12,523 nucleotides of DNA from Caldifarciminota bacterium 4484_100 (GTDB lineage Bacteria > Hydrothermota > Tepidihabitantia > SM23-42). Positions 1 through 6,638 of this stretch are shown piece by piece. Location: positions 1 to 12,523 of the forward strand of contig MUKB01000013.1 in the NCBI GenBank assembly GCA_002049785.1, given 5' to 3'. The notes under the pieces were generated by a model. That model saw only the letters and a program-made list of their open reading frames with translations, was not told where the DNA came from and made no database searches. Every line of letters starts with the position of its first letter. Position 1 is the first letter of the stretch. A program made the translations under genes and the position numbers.

Positions 1-179
1 TCCTCCCGGATGCGTTGTTTTATCGTTTTTCGAACCAGCAGGTTTATAAATTTCTGCCCGAAGAGAAGGGTAATCAGGATTGCGACGACAACGGCATAGG
101 CACTCCTGAAGGTGATATATCCGAAGAGCCTGAATGGCCCGAAGATATCTTTTAATGGATAAAGCAATAGATATAACAT
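1..179 (-). CDS. mraY: Phospho-MurNAc-pentapeptide transferase, N-terminal part (cut by the left edge)
   Basis: Only the first 59 codons are in the window. The translation starts MLYLLLYPLKDIFGPF and continues through FGYITFRSAYA into a hydrophobic stretch (about residues 27-44), then a basic segment ending KTIKQRIRE. This is the typical MraY amino terminus, with the periplasmic/membrane start and first transmembrane helix. MraY is the integral membrane enzyme that transfers phospho-MurNAc-pentapeptide from UDP to undecaprenyl phosphate, making lipid I. The ATG at 177-179 is preceded by GGAG four bases upstream. It follows the murF stop by 31 bases, and the murE-murF-mraY order is classical for dcw clusters. 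The catalytic aspartates lie beyond the edge and cannot be checked. Confidence 0.93.
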   Translation of the reverse strand, partial: MLYLLLYPLKDIFGPFRLFGYITFRSAYAVVVAILITLLFGQKFINLLVRKTIKQRIRE

Positions 180-210
180 AGGACTCCAATAATTTTTTTA
201 TAAAAACTAA

Positions 211-1491
211 TCATCTCAATTCCTTCATCAATTCGTTGACAATGAGCTCGAACTGGAGGGCCCTTGATGCCTTGAATAGAACCACCTCATTGCCTTCAAT
301 CTTTTTAAGGAGGTATTGTAATAACTTTTTTCTGTCCTTGAAGTGCTTCCCACCATAGTATTTTGCATCGGTTCCATAAGTTAATAAAAGGGCACCTATC
401 CTGTGTGCATATTCACCGATCTCTATATGAAGTTCTTTTGAATTTTCACCAAGTTCCAGCATATCACCAAGAACAACTATCTTTCTTCTCTTTATTTCGT
501 TAACGAAATTCAGTGCGTTTTTCATTGAGGCTGGATTTGCATTGTAGGTGTCATTGATGATGAGGAGATTCTTCAGCCAGAGCGGTTCCATCCTTCCCGG
601 GGTCGGAGCTGTTTCGGTTAAGGCGGTATACTGAGTTTGGTAATCGATATTGAGCATTGTTGTGACAATTATTGCAGCCAGACAGTTGTAGACATTGGCA
701 AGACCGAGAAGCGGAGTGAAGAATTTTTTTTCTTTATAGGTGAAATGGCTGCCATATTCGGTTAACCTGATATCCTTGCAGTCGTTCAAAGAGAATTTTA
801 TAAATCTTTGGCTGATTTCATCTGTAACATTTTCACCGAGAACTGCAAATCCGTTATCAGGAAGGGCGTGAATCAGGGATAGTTTCTCCTCCCGGACACC
901 TTCGAGGGATTTTAGCCCTTTGAGATGTCCTGGACCGATGTTGGTAATTACCCCAATATCGGGTCGGGCAATTTCGCATAACCGCTTTATCTCACCTGGA
1001 TTACTGGTTCCCATCTCCAGCACGAGAAATTCTTCGTTACCATTGAGCTCAATTATGGTGAGGGGTACACCGATCAAGGAGTTATAGTTCTTCTTGGTAT
1101 AGAGAATGCGGAATTTTTTTTCCAGGATTTTTGCGATAAGGTTTTTTACGGTGGTCTTGCCATTGGTACCTGTGATAGCGATGGTGCAAGGATGAAATCG
1201 GCTTCGATAGAAACGGGCGAATTCACCGAGGGCAAACAGGGTGTCGTCTACTATAATCTCTTTTTCTGTATTCATACTCTTTTCCACGACACAGCCCACC
1301 GCTCCTCTTTTCAAGGCATCATTTAGATAGAGGTGTCCATCCGTATGTTCACCCTTAAGCGCGAAGAAGAGCTCACCGGGTTTTGTTCTTCTGGAATCGA
1401 TTGATACACCACGAATCAATTCCTGACTATGGAAGCTATTTTTCGGTTTTAATATCTTTTCAAGATCATTAATCATAAATTCACAGAACAT
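211..1491 (-). CDS. murF: UDP-N-acetylmuramoyl-tripeptide--D-alanyl-D-alanine ligase MurF
   Basis: This cytoplasmic Mur ligase adds D-Ala-D-Ala to the UDP-MurNAc-tripeptide, the last soluble step of precursor synthesis. The 426-residue protein shows the N-terminal substrate domain (SIDSRRTKPGELFFAL), the ATP P-loop GTNGKTT at residues 108-114, KNYNSLIGVPLT, LEMGTSNPGEI, and the MurF signature DTYNANPASM followed by VVLGDMLELG. Length is normal for the family. Two starts are possible. The ATG at 1491 has GAGGT nine bases upstream and is preferred. The ATG at 1476 (MINDLEK) forms an ATGA overlap with the murE stop but has a weaker Shine-Dalgarno. Either way the gene overlaps the end of murE and is probably translationally coupled. 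It is followed by mraY. Confidence 0.97.
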   Translation of the reverse strand: MFCEFMINDLEKILKPKNSFHSQELIRGVSIDSRRTKPGELFFALKGEHTDGHLYLNDALKRGAVGCVVEKSMNTEKEIIVDDTLFALGEFARFYRSRFHPCTIAITGTNGKTTVKNLIAKILEKKFRILYTKKNYNSLIGVPLTIIELNGNEEFLVLEMGTSNPGEIKRLCEIARPDIGVITNIGPGHLKGLKSLEGVREEKLSLIHALPDNGFAVLGENVTDEISQRFIKFSLNDCKDIRLTEYGSHFTYKEKKFFTPLLGLANVYNCLAAIIVTTMLNIDYQTQYTALTETAPTPGRMEPLWLKNLLIINDTYNANPASMKNALNFVNEIKRRKIVVLGDMLELGENSKELHIEIGEYAHRIGALLLTYGTDAKYYGGKHFKDRKKLLQYLLKKIEGNEVVLFKASRALQFELIVNELMKELR

Positions 1492-2894
1492 TTTACAATT
1501 ACCTCAGCATCACGGAAAGGGATGGTTCTATCCTTCAGGATCTGATACTCTTCATGTCCCTTACCTGCAACCAGAACCACATCATCCTTTTTTTTCAATT
1601 TCAGGGCATAGCAGATCGCTTCAGCACGGTCTTCGATAACTTTGTAGTTATTACCCTTTATCCCCTTTATGATGTCATTGATAATCTTTTTCGGTGGTTC
1701 ACTTCGTGGGTTATCTGATGTAATGATAGCAAAATCTGCGAGCTCGGTGGCAACCGCACCCATTTTTGGTCTCTTTTCTTTATCACGATCCCCACCACAG
1801 CCGAATACGATATAGAGCTTGCCCTTAATATATTTTCTCAGTGAGGAGAGGACATTTTTTATTGCATCCGGGGTATGGGCGAAATCCACAAAGACATTTT
1901 CAACCACCTGCTCCATCCTTCCCGGGATCCGGCTTACCGCTCTGATACCTTCCGCGATGATTTCAGGGTTGATATTCATCAGGAATGCGGTGGTGAATGC
2001 AGCAAGAATATTATAGACATTATACTGTCCGAATAACCTTGAGTTTAGTTCATATTTTTTCCCCTGGTGATTTATCTGAACGGTTATTCCATTAATATCC
2101 TCATCCAGAACCTCGGCCCAGAAATTGGCATTCTTGTTCATACCAAATGTGACAATATGTTTCAAGGGACGTCGATATATATCCTTGATAATTGGATCAT
2201 CCATATTCACTACCGCGGTTCCCTTATCTTTTAAAAGATCGAAGATATGGAGTTTTGAATTTTTGTAGTCCTCAATGGTTTGATGGAAGTCCAGGTGGTC
2301 CTGGCTGAGATTTGTGAATACCACTGTATCAAATTTGAGTGTTTCGACCCGCTCTAATTTGAGGGCGTGGGAAGAGACTTCCATTACTACATAATGGATA
2401 CCTTCATTCCTGAATTTATTGAGAAGTCGATAGATATCAGGTGCCTCGGGTGTGGTCTTTTCTGCCCTGGTCTTTTCTTTTCCGATGTAGTAGATTGTGC
2501 CAATCAATCCGGTCGATATCCGGGCACGATTGAGGATTGAATGAATCAGAAACGCGGTCGTTGTCTTGCCGTTTGTTCCAGTAATTCCAATCTTTTTGAG
2601 TTCGTTGAAATCACCGTACAATTTCCTTGCCAGAATGGACATTATCTTTCGAGTATCTGGGACAACAATCTGGGGTAGATCCGTTTCAACCCTTCTCTCG
2701 GTAACCACGGCAACCGCGCCCCGGTTCCGGGCATCATCGATGAATTTGTGGCCATCGAATTTTTCTCCGGGGACTGCGATAAAGAGGGTGCCTTTTTTCA
2801 CTTTTCGGGAATCGAATTCGATATCAGAGATTGTTACATCCTGGAAATTGTAAACTTCTTTTTTAATCTCTTCAATCAGTGTTTTTAATTGCAT
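1473..2894 (-). CDS. murE: UDP-MurNAc-L-Ala-D-Glu--meso-diaminopimelate ligase MurE
   Basis: This ligase adds the third stem-peptide residue to UDP-MurNAc-L-Ala-D-Glu. From the ATG at 2894 the protein is 473 residues. It shows SDIEFDSRKVKKGTLFIAVPG (a MurE N-terminal domain signature), P-loop GTNGKTT at 106-112, TTPEAPD at 147-153, MEVSSHAL at 171-178, FTNLSQDHLDFH, a lysine-bearing YKNSKLHIF segment (the usual site of the carbamylated lysine), FVDFAHTPDAI, GCGGDRDKEKRPKM and AGKGHE. The DNPR motif at 394-397, in the form DNPRSEPP, is the established signature for meso-diaminopimelate rather than lysine. The frame stays open upstream to 2990, but the start at 2894 matches the family length. 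It has GGTGG eight bases upstream and lies inside the end of ftsI, with a 23 bp overlap. Confidence 0.97.
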   Translation of the reverse strand: MQLKTLIEEIKKEVYNFQDVTISDIEFDSRKVKKGTLFIAVPGEKFDGHKFIDDARNRGAVAVVTERRVETDLPQIVVPDTRKIMSILARKLYGDFNELKKIGITGTNGKTTTAFLIHSILNRARISTGLIGTIYYIGKEKTRAEKTTPEAPDIYRLLNKFRNEGIHYVVMEVSSHALKLERVETLKFDTVVFTNLSQDHLDFHQTIEDYKNSKLHIFDLLKDKGTAVVNMDDPIIKDIYRRPLKHIVTFGMNKNANFWAEVLDEDINGITVQINHQGKKYELNSRLFGQYNVYNILAAFTTAFLMNINPEIIAEGIRAVSRIPGRMEQVVENVFVDFAHTPDAIKNVLSSLRKYIKGKLYIVFGCGGDRDKEKRPKMGAVATELADFAIITSDNPRSEPPKKIINDIIKGIKGNNYKVIEDRAEAICYALKLKKKDDVVLVAGKGHEEYQILKDRTIPFRDAEVIVKCSVNL

Positions 2895-4506
2895 AGTGGA
2901 GACCACCAATCTGGTAGATACTCTGGGCAACATCCTTAAATACCGGAGCGGCGATTGTGCTTGCCCAGTATCCTTTCTTGGGTTCGTCAAACATTATGGC
3001 AATGAGATATTCGGGTGATTCAGCAGGAAAATATCCGATGAAGGTTGTTATAATCGCATTCCTCGAATACCTGCCGTTGACAACCTTCTGGGCGGTGCCG
3101 GTCTTACCTGCCACCCTGACACCTTCAACCGCGGCCGCGGTTCCGCTTCCCTCTTCAACAACATCGCAGAGAATTTCGGTTATGCGTCGGGCATACTCCT
3201 GTGGAATGACCCTTCTGATTCTCAGGGGTCGGCCACGATATACGGTTCTCTGGTGGTCTTTTATCGAGGATATGAGAAGGGGCTTGTTGAGCACCCCGTT
3301 GTTGGCAATTGCCTGATAGACAAAGGCAAGCTGAAGTAGATTCACTGCTACACCCTGGCCAAAAGATAATGTTGCGAATTCAACATCGTTCAATTTTCGC
3401 CAGTCTGGTATTCTACCTGTGACTTCACCCGGAAATTCGATTCCGGTCAACTCACCGAGGCCAAAATCACGCATCAACAGATAGAACCCTTCACGGTCAA
3501 ATTTCTGTGATATCTTAACCATTGCGACATTGCTTGAATGGGCAATCGCCTGTTTTAAGGTTATGATGCCGTAATTCCTAAAATCGTGGATTGTATGTCC
3601 ACGAACCGTCACCTTTCCGCCTTCGGTGTTGATGATATTGGTCTCTTTGAAGCCGTGGAGTAATGCATAGGCAAGGGTTATTACCTTGAATGTGCTGCCC
3701 GGTTCAAATTCGTCGCAGATCACATGATTCCTCTTGTCATTTTCTGCTCCTACATTTACCAGGGCGAGGATTTCACCGGTTCTGGGATTGATGATCAGAC
3801 CAGCGGCGTAGCGCGCCTCTTCTTTTAGAAGACATTGCTTTAGATGTTGATAGAGGGTTGCCTGGAGCTGGAGGTCAATCGTCAGATAGACATCACGGCC
3901 GGGCTTGGGCTCCTTTTCAGGATAGTTGGCATAGGGGATAAGTTCACCAGTGGGACATTTCTGATAGATTGTGAATCCAGATTGTCCGTTTAAAACCTCG
4001 TTCAGTTGAAGTTCAAGACCTTCGATGCCACGGTTGTCCAGACCACATCTTCCAATCAGGTTGCTGAAGATTTCGGGCATATTATAACGGCGATTGAGGT
4101 CATTGGTAAACCCGATACTTGGATCTTCGATCTCCATAAATTCCTCTTTCTTTTTATTACTTACCTTTCTCGCAACCCAGAAGAATTTATTCTGTTTGAC
4201 CAGTTTTCTGATTTCCCTTTTTCCTTTATGGGTGAGGCGGGTGAGTTCGTTTATCAGACGGGTTTTATCAGGAGAATATCTTGGTGTACAAAAAATCGAG
4301 TAACATCTTTCTGATGTTGCAAGTGGAAGTCCATTACGATCATAGATATTACCACGTGCACCCAGAACAATCATCTTCTTCTGGTGCTGTTTTTTTGCCT
4401 TGGTTTCATAATAGTTGTGGCGCAGGCACTGTATATAAAAGAGATATGAGAAGAATATCAGCGAGATGAAAAAAAGAAAGGCATTCAGGAACCGAGCCCT
4501 TTTCAT
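2872..4506 (-). CDS. ftsI: Septal peptidoglycan transpeptidase FtsI (PBP3, class B PBP)
   Basis: Class B penicillin-binding protein that cross-links septal peptidoglycan. The 544 residues contain a short basic start, one transmembrane anchor (about 7-27), a PBP dimerisation domain beginning at ARGNIYDRNGLPLA (50-63), and a transpeptidase domain. Its three active-site motifs are all intact: STFK with nucleophile S271 and K274, SSN at 324-326, and KTGT at 468-471. There is no C-terminal PASTA domain. The protein ends soon after FDEPKKGYWAS and the APVF segment, so it resembles the Gram-negative FtsI type. The start makes an ATGA overlap with the ftsL stop and has a G-rich ribosome-binding site. 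The end overlaps murE by 23 bp. Its position after an ftsL-like gene supports the division role over a SpoVD or elongation PBP2 role. Confidence 0.94.
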   Translation of the reverse strand: MKRARFLNAFLFFISLIFFSYLFYIQCLRHNYYETKAKKQHQKKMIVLGARGNIYDRNGLPLATSERCYSIFCTPRYSPDKTRLINELTRLTHKGKREIRKLVKQNKFFWVARKVSNKKKEEFMEIEDPSIGFTNDLNRRYNMPEIFSNLIGRCGLDNRGIEGLELQLNEVLNGQSGFTIYQKCPTGELIPYANYPEKEPKPGRDVYLTIDLQLQATLYQHLKQCLLKEEARYAAGLIINPRTGEILALVNVGAENDKRNHVICDEFEPGSTFKVITLAYALLHGFKETNIINTEGGKVTVRGHTIHDFRNYGIITLKQAIAHSSNVAMVKISQKFDREGFYLLMRDFGLGELTGIEFPGEVTGRIPDWRKLNDVEFATLSFGQGVAVNLLQLAFVYQAIANNGVLNKPLLISSIKDHQRTVYRGRPLRIRRVIPQEYARRITEILCDVVEEGSGTAAAVEGVRVAGKTGTAQKVVNGRYSRNAIITTFIGYFPAESPEYLIAIMFDEPKKGYWASTIAAPVFKDVAQSIYQIGGLHYAIKNTD

Positions 4507-4754
4507 TCTACCACCCCCAGAATATCTTCTTTTTTAGGAAAGATAAACCCACGCGCCTTTGCCTCGGATTCAATCCTGGCAAGGTTTGAGAATTTCATCA
4601 GTTTGAATTGAAGTTCTTTTTTTCGGTTTTTGAGTTCACTGAGGCGTGCACTCAGTTTTTCCTTACGGACTTCGAGTTTTACGAGTTCACTTTCAATGTA
4701 GACAAGGCTGAATAGATAGCCGAAGATGATAATGAGAATCAGAAAGAAGCGCAT
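4503..4754 (-). CDS. ftsL: FtsL-like cell division protein
   Basis: An 83-residue bitopic protein. The short N terminus runs into one transmembrane helix (about residues 3-20), then a charged, lysine/glutamate/leucine-rich coiled coil (about 21-56), and a tail containing ARIESEAKARGFIFPKK. That tail resembles the FtsL/DivIC end, where a conserved region follows the coiled coil. FtsL proteins scaffold FtsB/FtsQ and activate the FtsW-FtsI pair at the septum. Sequence identity in this family is low, so the call rests on size, topology and the invariant dcw slot between rsmH and ftsI. It overlaps rsmH by 16 bp and ftsI by 4 bp (ATGA). FtsB/DivIC-type proteins look alike, so those are alternatives on sequence alone. 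Confidence 0.82.
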   Translation of the reverse strand: MRFFLILIIIFGYLFSLVYIESELVKLEVRKEKLSARLSELKNRKKELQFKLMKFSNLARIESEAKARGFIFPKKEDILGVVE

Positions 4755-5635
4755 TTTTCCCCAACCCTTAATCGAGCACTCCTTGCCTGTGGATTTTTTT
4801 TGATTTCGGATTCAGCGGGGCGTATCACCTTCTTGTTCAGAATTTTCAATTTTTTGAGTAGAGATAGTTGACGCAAGAAGTTTTTGACCAGTCGGTCTTC
4901 ACCTGAATGGTAGGCGATGATAAGAATTCTGCCCCCGGGTTTGAGATTTTCAAATGCAACCCTGAGTCCGGATATGAGGTTTGTCAGTTCATCATTGGTC
5001 CATATTCTGAGTGCCTGGAACACCTTATGGAGATTTTTTTTGAGGAATCTACGGGGGATTTTCTTCGCCACCAGTTCCCTCAATTGACCGGTTGTTTCCA
5101 GGTGGCCCCGGTGTTCATATATTTCCCGTGCCAGACTTCTACTGTTTCTTACATCACCGTAGATTTTGAGGATCCTTTTGAGTTCATCCATCTTTACCTG
5201 TCGCAATTTTTTGAATAAAGGGGGGGTGTTTGGTGCCATATTCATCAAAAGGGGACCGTTGCGCTCAAAACTGAACCCCCTTTCCGGAGTGGTCAGTTGA
5301 TGATAGGATACGCCGAGGTCGAAAAGCGCACCGTCAATACCGGGAAGTTTAAGTCTTTTTAGAATAAAGCCCAGATTTGTGAAGTTTTCCTGGAAAAGTA
5401 CACAGCGGTCCTTGAAGGGGCTGAGCCTCTTTTTACTGAATGCGATGGCTTCTGCATCCCAGTCAAGGCCGATGAAATAGGCTTTTCTATTTGCCTTTAA
5501 CAACGCCATAAGGTGCCCTGCTCCACCCACGGTGCAATCACAATAGACTCCAGAAGGTCGAAGGTTCATCCATTCGATGACCTCAGCGACAAGCACCGGC
5601 TGATGAAAGACCACTTTCGGTTTGAACTCATGCAA
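4739..5635 (-). CDS. rsmH: 16S rRNA (cytosine(1402)-N(4))-methyltransferase RsmH, divergent
   Basis: S-adenosylmethionine-dependent enzyme expected to methylate N4 of C1402 in 16S rRNA. Visible family features are FHQPVLVAEV near the start, the SAM loop CTVGGAGH, FDLGVSYHQL, RGFSF, FQALRIWTNDEL, LKPGGRILIIAYHSGEDR and NPQARSARLRVGE near the C terminus. At 298 residues the length is near normal. Several family positions are changed: the usual GPLDMRM is GPLLMNM, HSLEDR is HSGEDR, and the HPATRTFQA segment reads LHKVFQA. Activity may therefore be altered. The start is uncertain. The frame is closed by TAA at 5642-5644, leaving TTG at 5635 (weak ribosome-binding site, inside the STAS gene) or GTG at 5614. 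It overlaps the downstream ftsL by 16 bp. Confidence 0.9.
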   Translation of the reverse strand: MHEFKPKVVFHQPVLVAEVIEWMNLRPSGVYCDCTVGGAGHLMALLKANRKAYFIGLDWDAEAIAFSKKRLSPFKDRCVLFQENFTNLGFILKRLKLPGIDGALFDLGVSYHQLTTPERGFSFERNGPLLMNMAPNTPPLFKKLRQVKMDELKRILKIYGDVRNSRSLAREIYEHRGHLETTGQLRELVAKKIPRRFLKKNLHKVFQALRIWTNDELTNLISGLRVAFENLKPGGRILIIAYHSGEDRLVKNFLRQLSLLKKLKILNKKVIRPAESEIKKNPQARSARLRVGEKCASF

Positions 5636-5969
5636 AGCTTTTTAGTGCTGCCCTTCGTGAGGGGTAGATTTCAAAAGGATAGAAGCCGTAGAGCCTCAAG
5701 ATATCGTAGAGATATGCAGAAACATTCACCAGCTTTATGTCACCGCCGAGTTCCTTGAATTTTTTCTGATAGTCGATTAACCAACCAACAACCTTGTAAT
5801 TTATATGACTTACCCGGGAGAGGTCGATAATAATGTTGTAGTCACCCGCTTTTATCATCTGTTTGAACTTATCTTCAATATTGGAAAATTCCTTTTCGTC
5901 GATCTCTCCAGTGGGCAAGAAAAACGAAACCTTTTTATCTTTTATTGCCTCAACGGCCTGGATTCTCAT
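5628..5969 (-). CDS. STAS-domain protein (anti-sigma factor antagonist-like) inside the dcw cluster
   Basis: The 113 residues fit a single STAS domain: a beta-rich start, then IIIDLSRVSHINYKVVGWL at about 46-64, an amphipathic helix, GGDIKLVNVSAYLYDILRLYG, and a C-terminal helix. STAS proteins such as SpoIIAA and RsbV bind anti-sigma kinases in partner-switching systems. In those the helix start reads about DSSGLG, with a phosphorylated serine. Here the aligned residues are N57-Y58-K59-V60-V61-G62, so the Asp-Ser pair is absent. The start ATG has AAGGAGG four bases upstream and lies inside mraZ (20 bp overlap). The stop overlaps the proposed rsmH start. No anti-sigma kinase, phosphatase or sigma factor is visible in the window. 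The partner and function are unknown; a division- or envelope-linked regulatory or structural role is inference. Confidence 0.8.
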   Translation of the reverse strand: MRIQAVEAIKDKKVSFFLPTGEIDEKEFSNIEDKFKQMIKAGDYNIIIDLSRVSHINYKVVGWLIDYQKKFKELGGDIKLVNVSAYLYDILRLYGFYPFEIYPSRRAALKSFA

Positions 5970-6432
5970 CTTTCCTCCTTCTTAATCTTTCAATATTTTC
6001 TGAATCCTGAGCGTAGAATTTATTTATTTCATTGACAAACTTCTCATAGTTCTCCGGTGACCATAGTTCGATGTAGTCAATCTCACCGACGATAATGACA
6101 TTCTTCTTGATATTTGAATGCTGGAGAAGAAAATCGGGGATCAGGATTCTTCCCTGGACATCCAGCTGGTCCTCTTTTATTCCGAAGGTGAAGTGTCGGC
6201 GGTAGCGCCGTGATTGAAGATAATCCATCGATAGGGTGAGGAGTTCACTCTCTTCAAACTTTTCCCAGGTTGAGAGCGGATAGACCGCAATTTCGTAGTC
6301 GTATCCAGGGGTGAGAACCACTTTGCCCCTGGATTCCTTAAGCAGGATATTACGGAATCGACTGGGTATGGCCAATCGATTCCGGTCATCTAGGGTATGC
6401 TGAAAGAATCCGCGAAACCTAATTTTCCCCAT
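5950..6432 (-). CDS. mraZ: Transcriptional regulator MraZ (first dcw gene)
   Basis: MraZ is an AbrB-like DNA-binding protein that forms ring oligomers and represses its own dcw operon by binding TGGG-type repeats. From ATG 6432 the protein has 160 residues. Each of the two SpoVT/AbrB-like halves carries the DxxxR hallmark: HTLDDRNRLAIPSRFR at 12-27 and LDVQGRILIP at 90-99. The C-terminal tail is charged and slightly longer than in E. coli MraZ. A GTG at 6447 is in frame but lies upstream of the predicted transcript start, and family alignment begins at RFRGFFQHTLD, so ATG 6432 is chosen. This ATG is the first three bases of the third operator box. The 3' end overlaps the STAS gene by 20 bp. 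Confidence 0.95.
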   Translation of the reverse strand: MGKIRFRGFFQHTLDDRNRLAIPSRFRNILLKESRGKVVLTPGYDYEIAVYPLSTWEKFEESELLTLSMDYLQSRRYRRHFTFGIKEDQLDVQGRILIPDFLLQHSNIKKNVIIVGEIDYIELWSPENYEKFVNEINKFYAQDSENIERLRRRKDENPGR

Positions 6433-6452
6433 TTTTCCCCATTTCACCCCAT
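6427..6452 (-). promoter_or_regulatory. MraZ operator: three direct TGGGG boxes at 10 bp spacing
   Basis: On the minus strand ATGGGG occurs at 6452-6447, 6442-6437 and 6432-6427, each exactly 10 bp apart, so TGGGG boxes are separated by five bases. The E. coli MraZ operator is known to be TGGGN repeats with 5-nt spacers, and the match here is exact. One helical turn per repeat places all boxes on the same DNA face. The first box abuts the -10 element. The second supplies the only G-rich Shine-Dalgarno candidate (GGGG, four bases before the start codon). The third contains the mraZ start codon and its second codon. Confidence 0.9.
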
Positions 6453-6478
6453 TTTACTCATAATTTACGATTTGTCAA
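6451..6478 (-). promoter_or_regulatory. Promoter of the mraZ/dcw operon
   Basis: A sigma70-type promoter: TTGACA (-35, perfect consensus) at 6478-6473, a 16-base spacer, and TAAAAT (-10, one mismatch) at 6456-6451. The predicted transcript start is near the A residues at 6444-6442. This gives a leader of only about 10-13 bases before the mraZ ATG at 6432. The -10 shares its last two bases with the first ATGGGG unit, so MraZ bound there would compete directly with RNA polymerase. Confidence 0.8.
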
Positions 6479-6550
6479 GTGTTAATTTAGGTTAAATTTG
6501 GGTATAAAGTCTTGAGATTTCTAAAGTTTTTTAAGCAGAATAAATATCTT

Positions 6551-6592
6551 CTTCACAAATTTTTATCTTCTGTGCAAAAATTGTTAGTGAAG
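6551..6592. repeat. Imperfect inverted repeat upstream of mraZ
   Basis: CTTCAC at 6551-6556 pairs with GTGAAG at 6587-6592. AATTTTT at 6558-6564 pairs with AAAAATT at 6576-6582, leaving an 11-base loop and a 1-versus-4 internal bulge. It lies about 75 bases upstream of the mraZ -35. It could be a protein-binding site or a weak hairpin in read-through RNA. It is not followed by a U-run on the minus strand. In such AT-rich DNA the inner arm could arise by chance. Confidence 0.35.
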
Positions 6593-6638
6593 TTATTTCT
6601 GTGAGATTGATTTTTTTTTCTATTTTCCGAGGAGGCAC

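Larger units (their letters stand above)
6448..6638. other. AT-rich intergenic region between rsmB and mraZ
   Basis: About 190 bases with no convincing gene on either strand. The left end holds the promoter and the first operator box. The rest is strongly AT-rich. No GC-rich hairpin with a following U-run is present downstream of the rsmB stop on the minus strand, so read-through from the yajC-rsmB unit into mraZ is possible. An imperfect inverted repeat at 6551-6592 is listed separately. Confidence 0.7.

Noticed and set aside
2895..2990. Longer murE beginning at 2990
   Set aside because: The extra 32 residues lie inside the end of ftsI and match no MurE N terminus. The ATG at 2894 has a good ribosome-binding site and gives the normal length.
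4794..5041. Runs of eight T (A on the coding strand) in rsmH, and similar runs in murE, as phase-variable tracts or programmed frameshift sites
   Set aside because: They encode lysine in a lysine-rich, AT-biased genome, the frames are intact, and no alternative frame product is suggested. They remain possible sequencing-error spots only.
1819..5758. Several plus-strand open frames of 60-120 codons across murE, ftsI, rsmH and the STAS gene
   Set aside because: They lie antisense to well-identified genes, have no recognisable motifs or ribosome-binding context, and their composition reflects the opposite strand.
6433..6447. GTG at 6447 as the mraZ start (five extra residues MKWGK)
   Set aside because: It lies between operator boxes and upstream of the predicted transcript start, has no ribosome-binding site available in the transcript, and family alignment begins further in.
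6498..6503. A single plus-strand TGGG upstream of mraZ as an additional MraZ box
   Set aside because: It is isolated, on the opposite strand and not in the 10 bp register of the three clear boxes.
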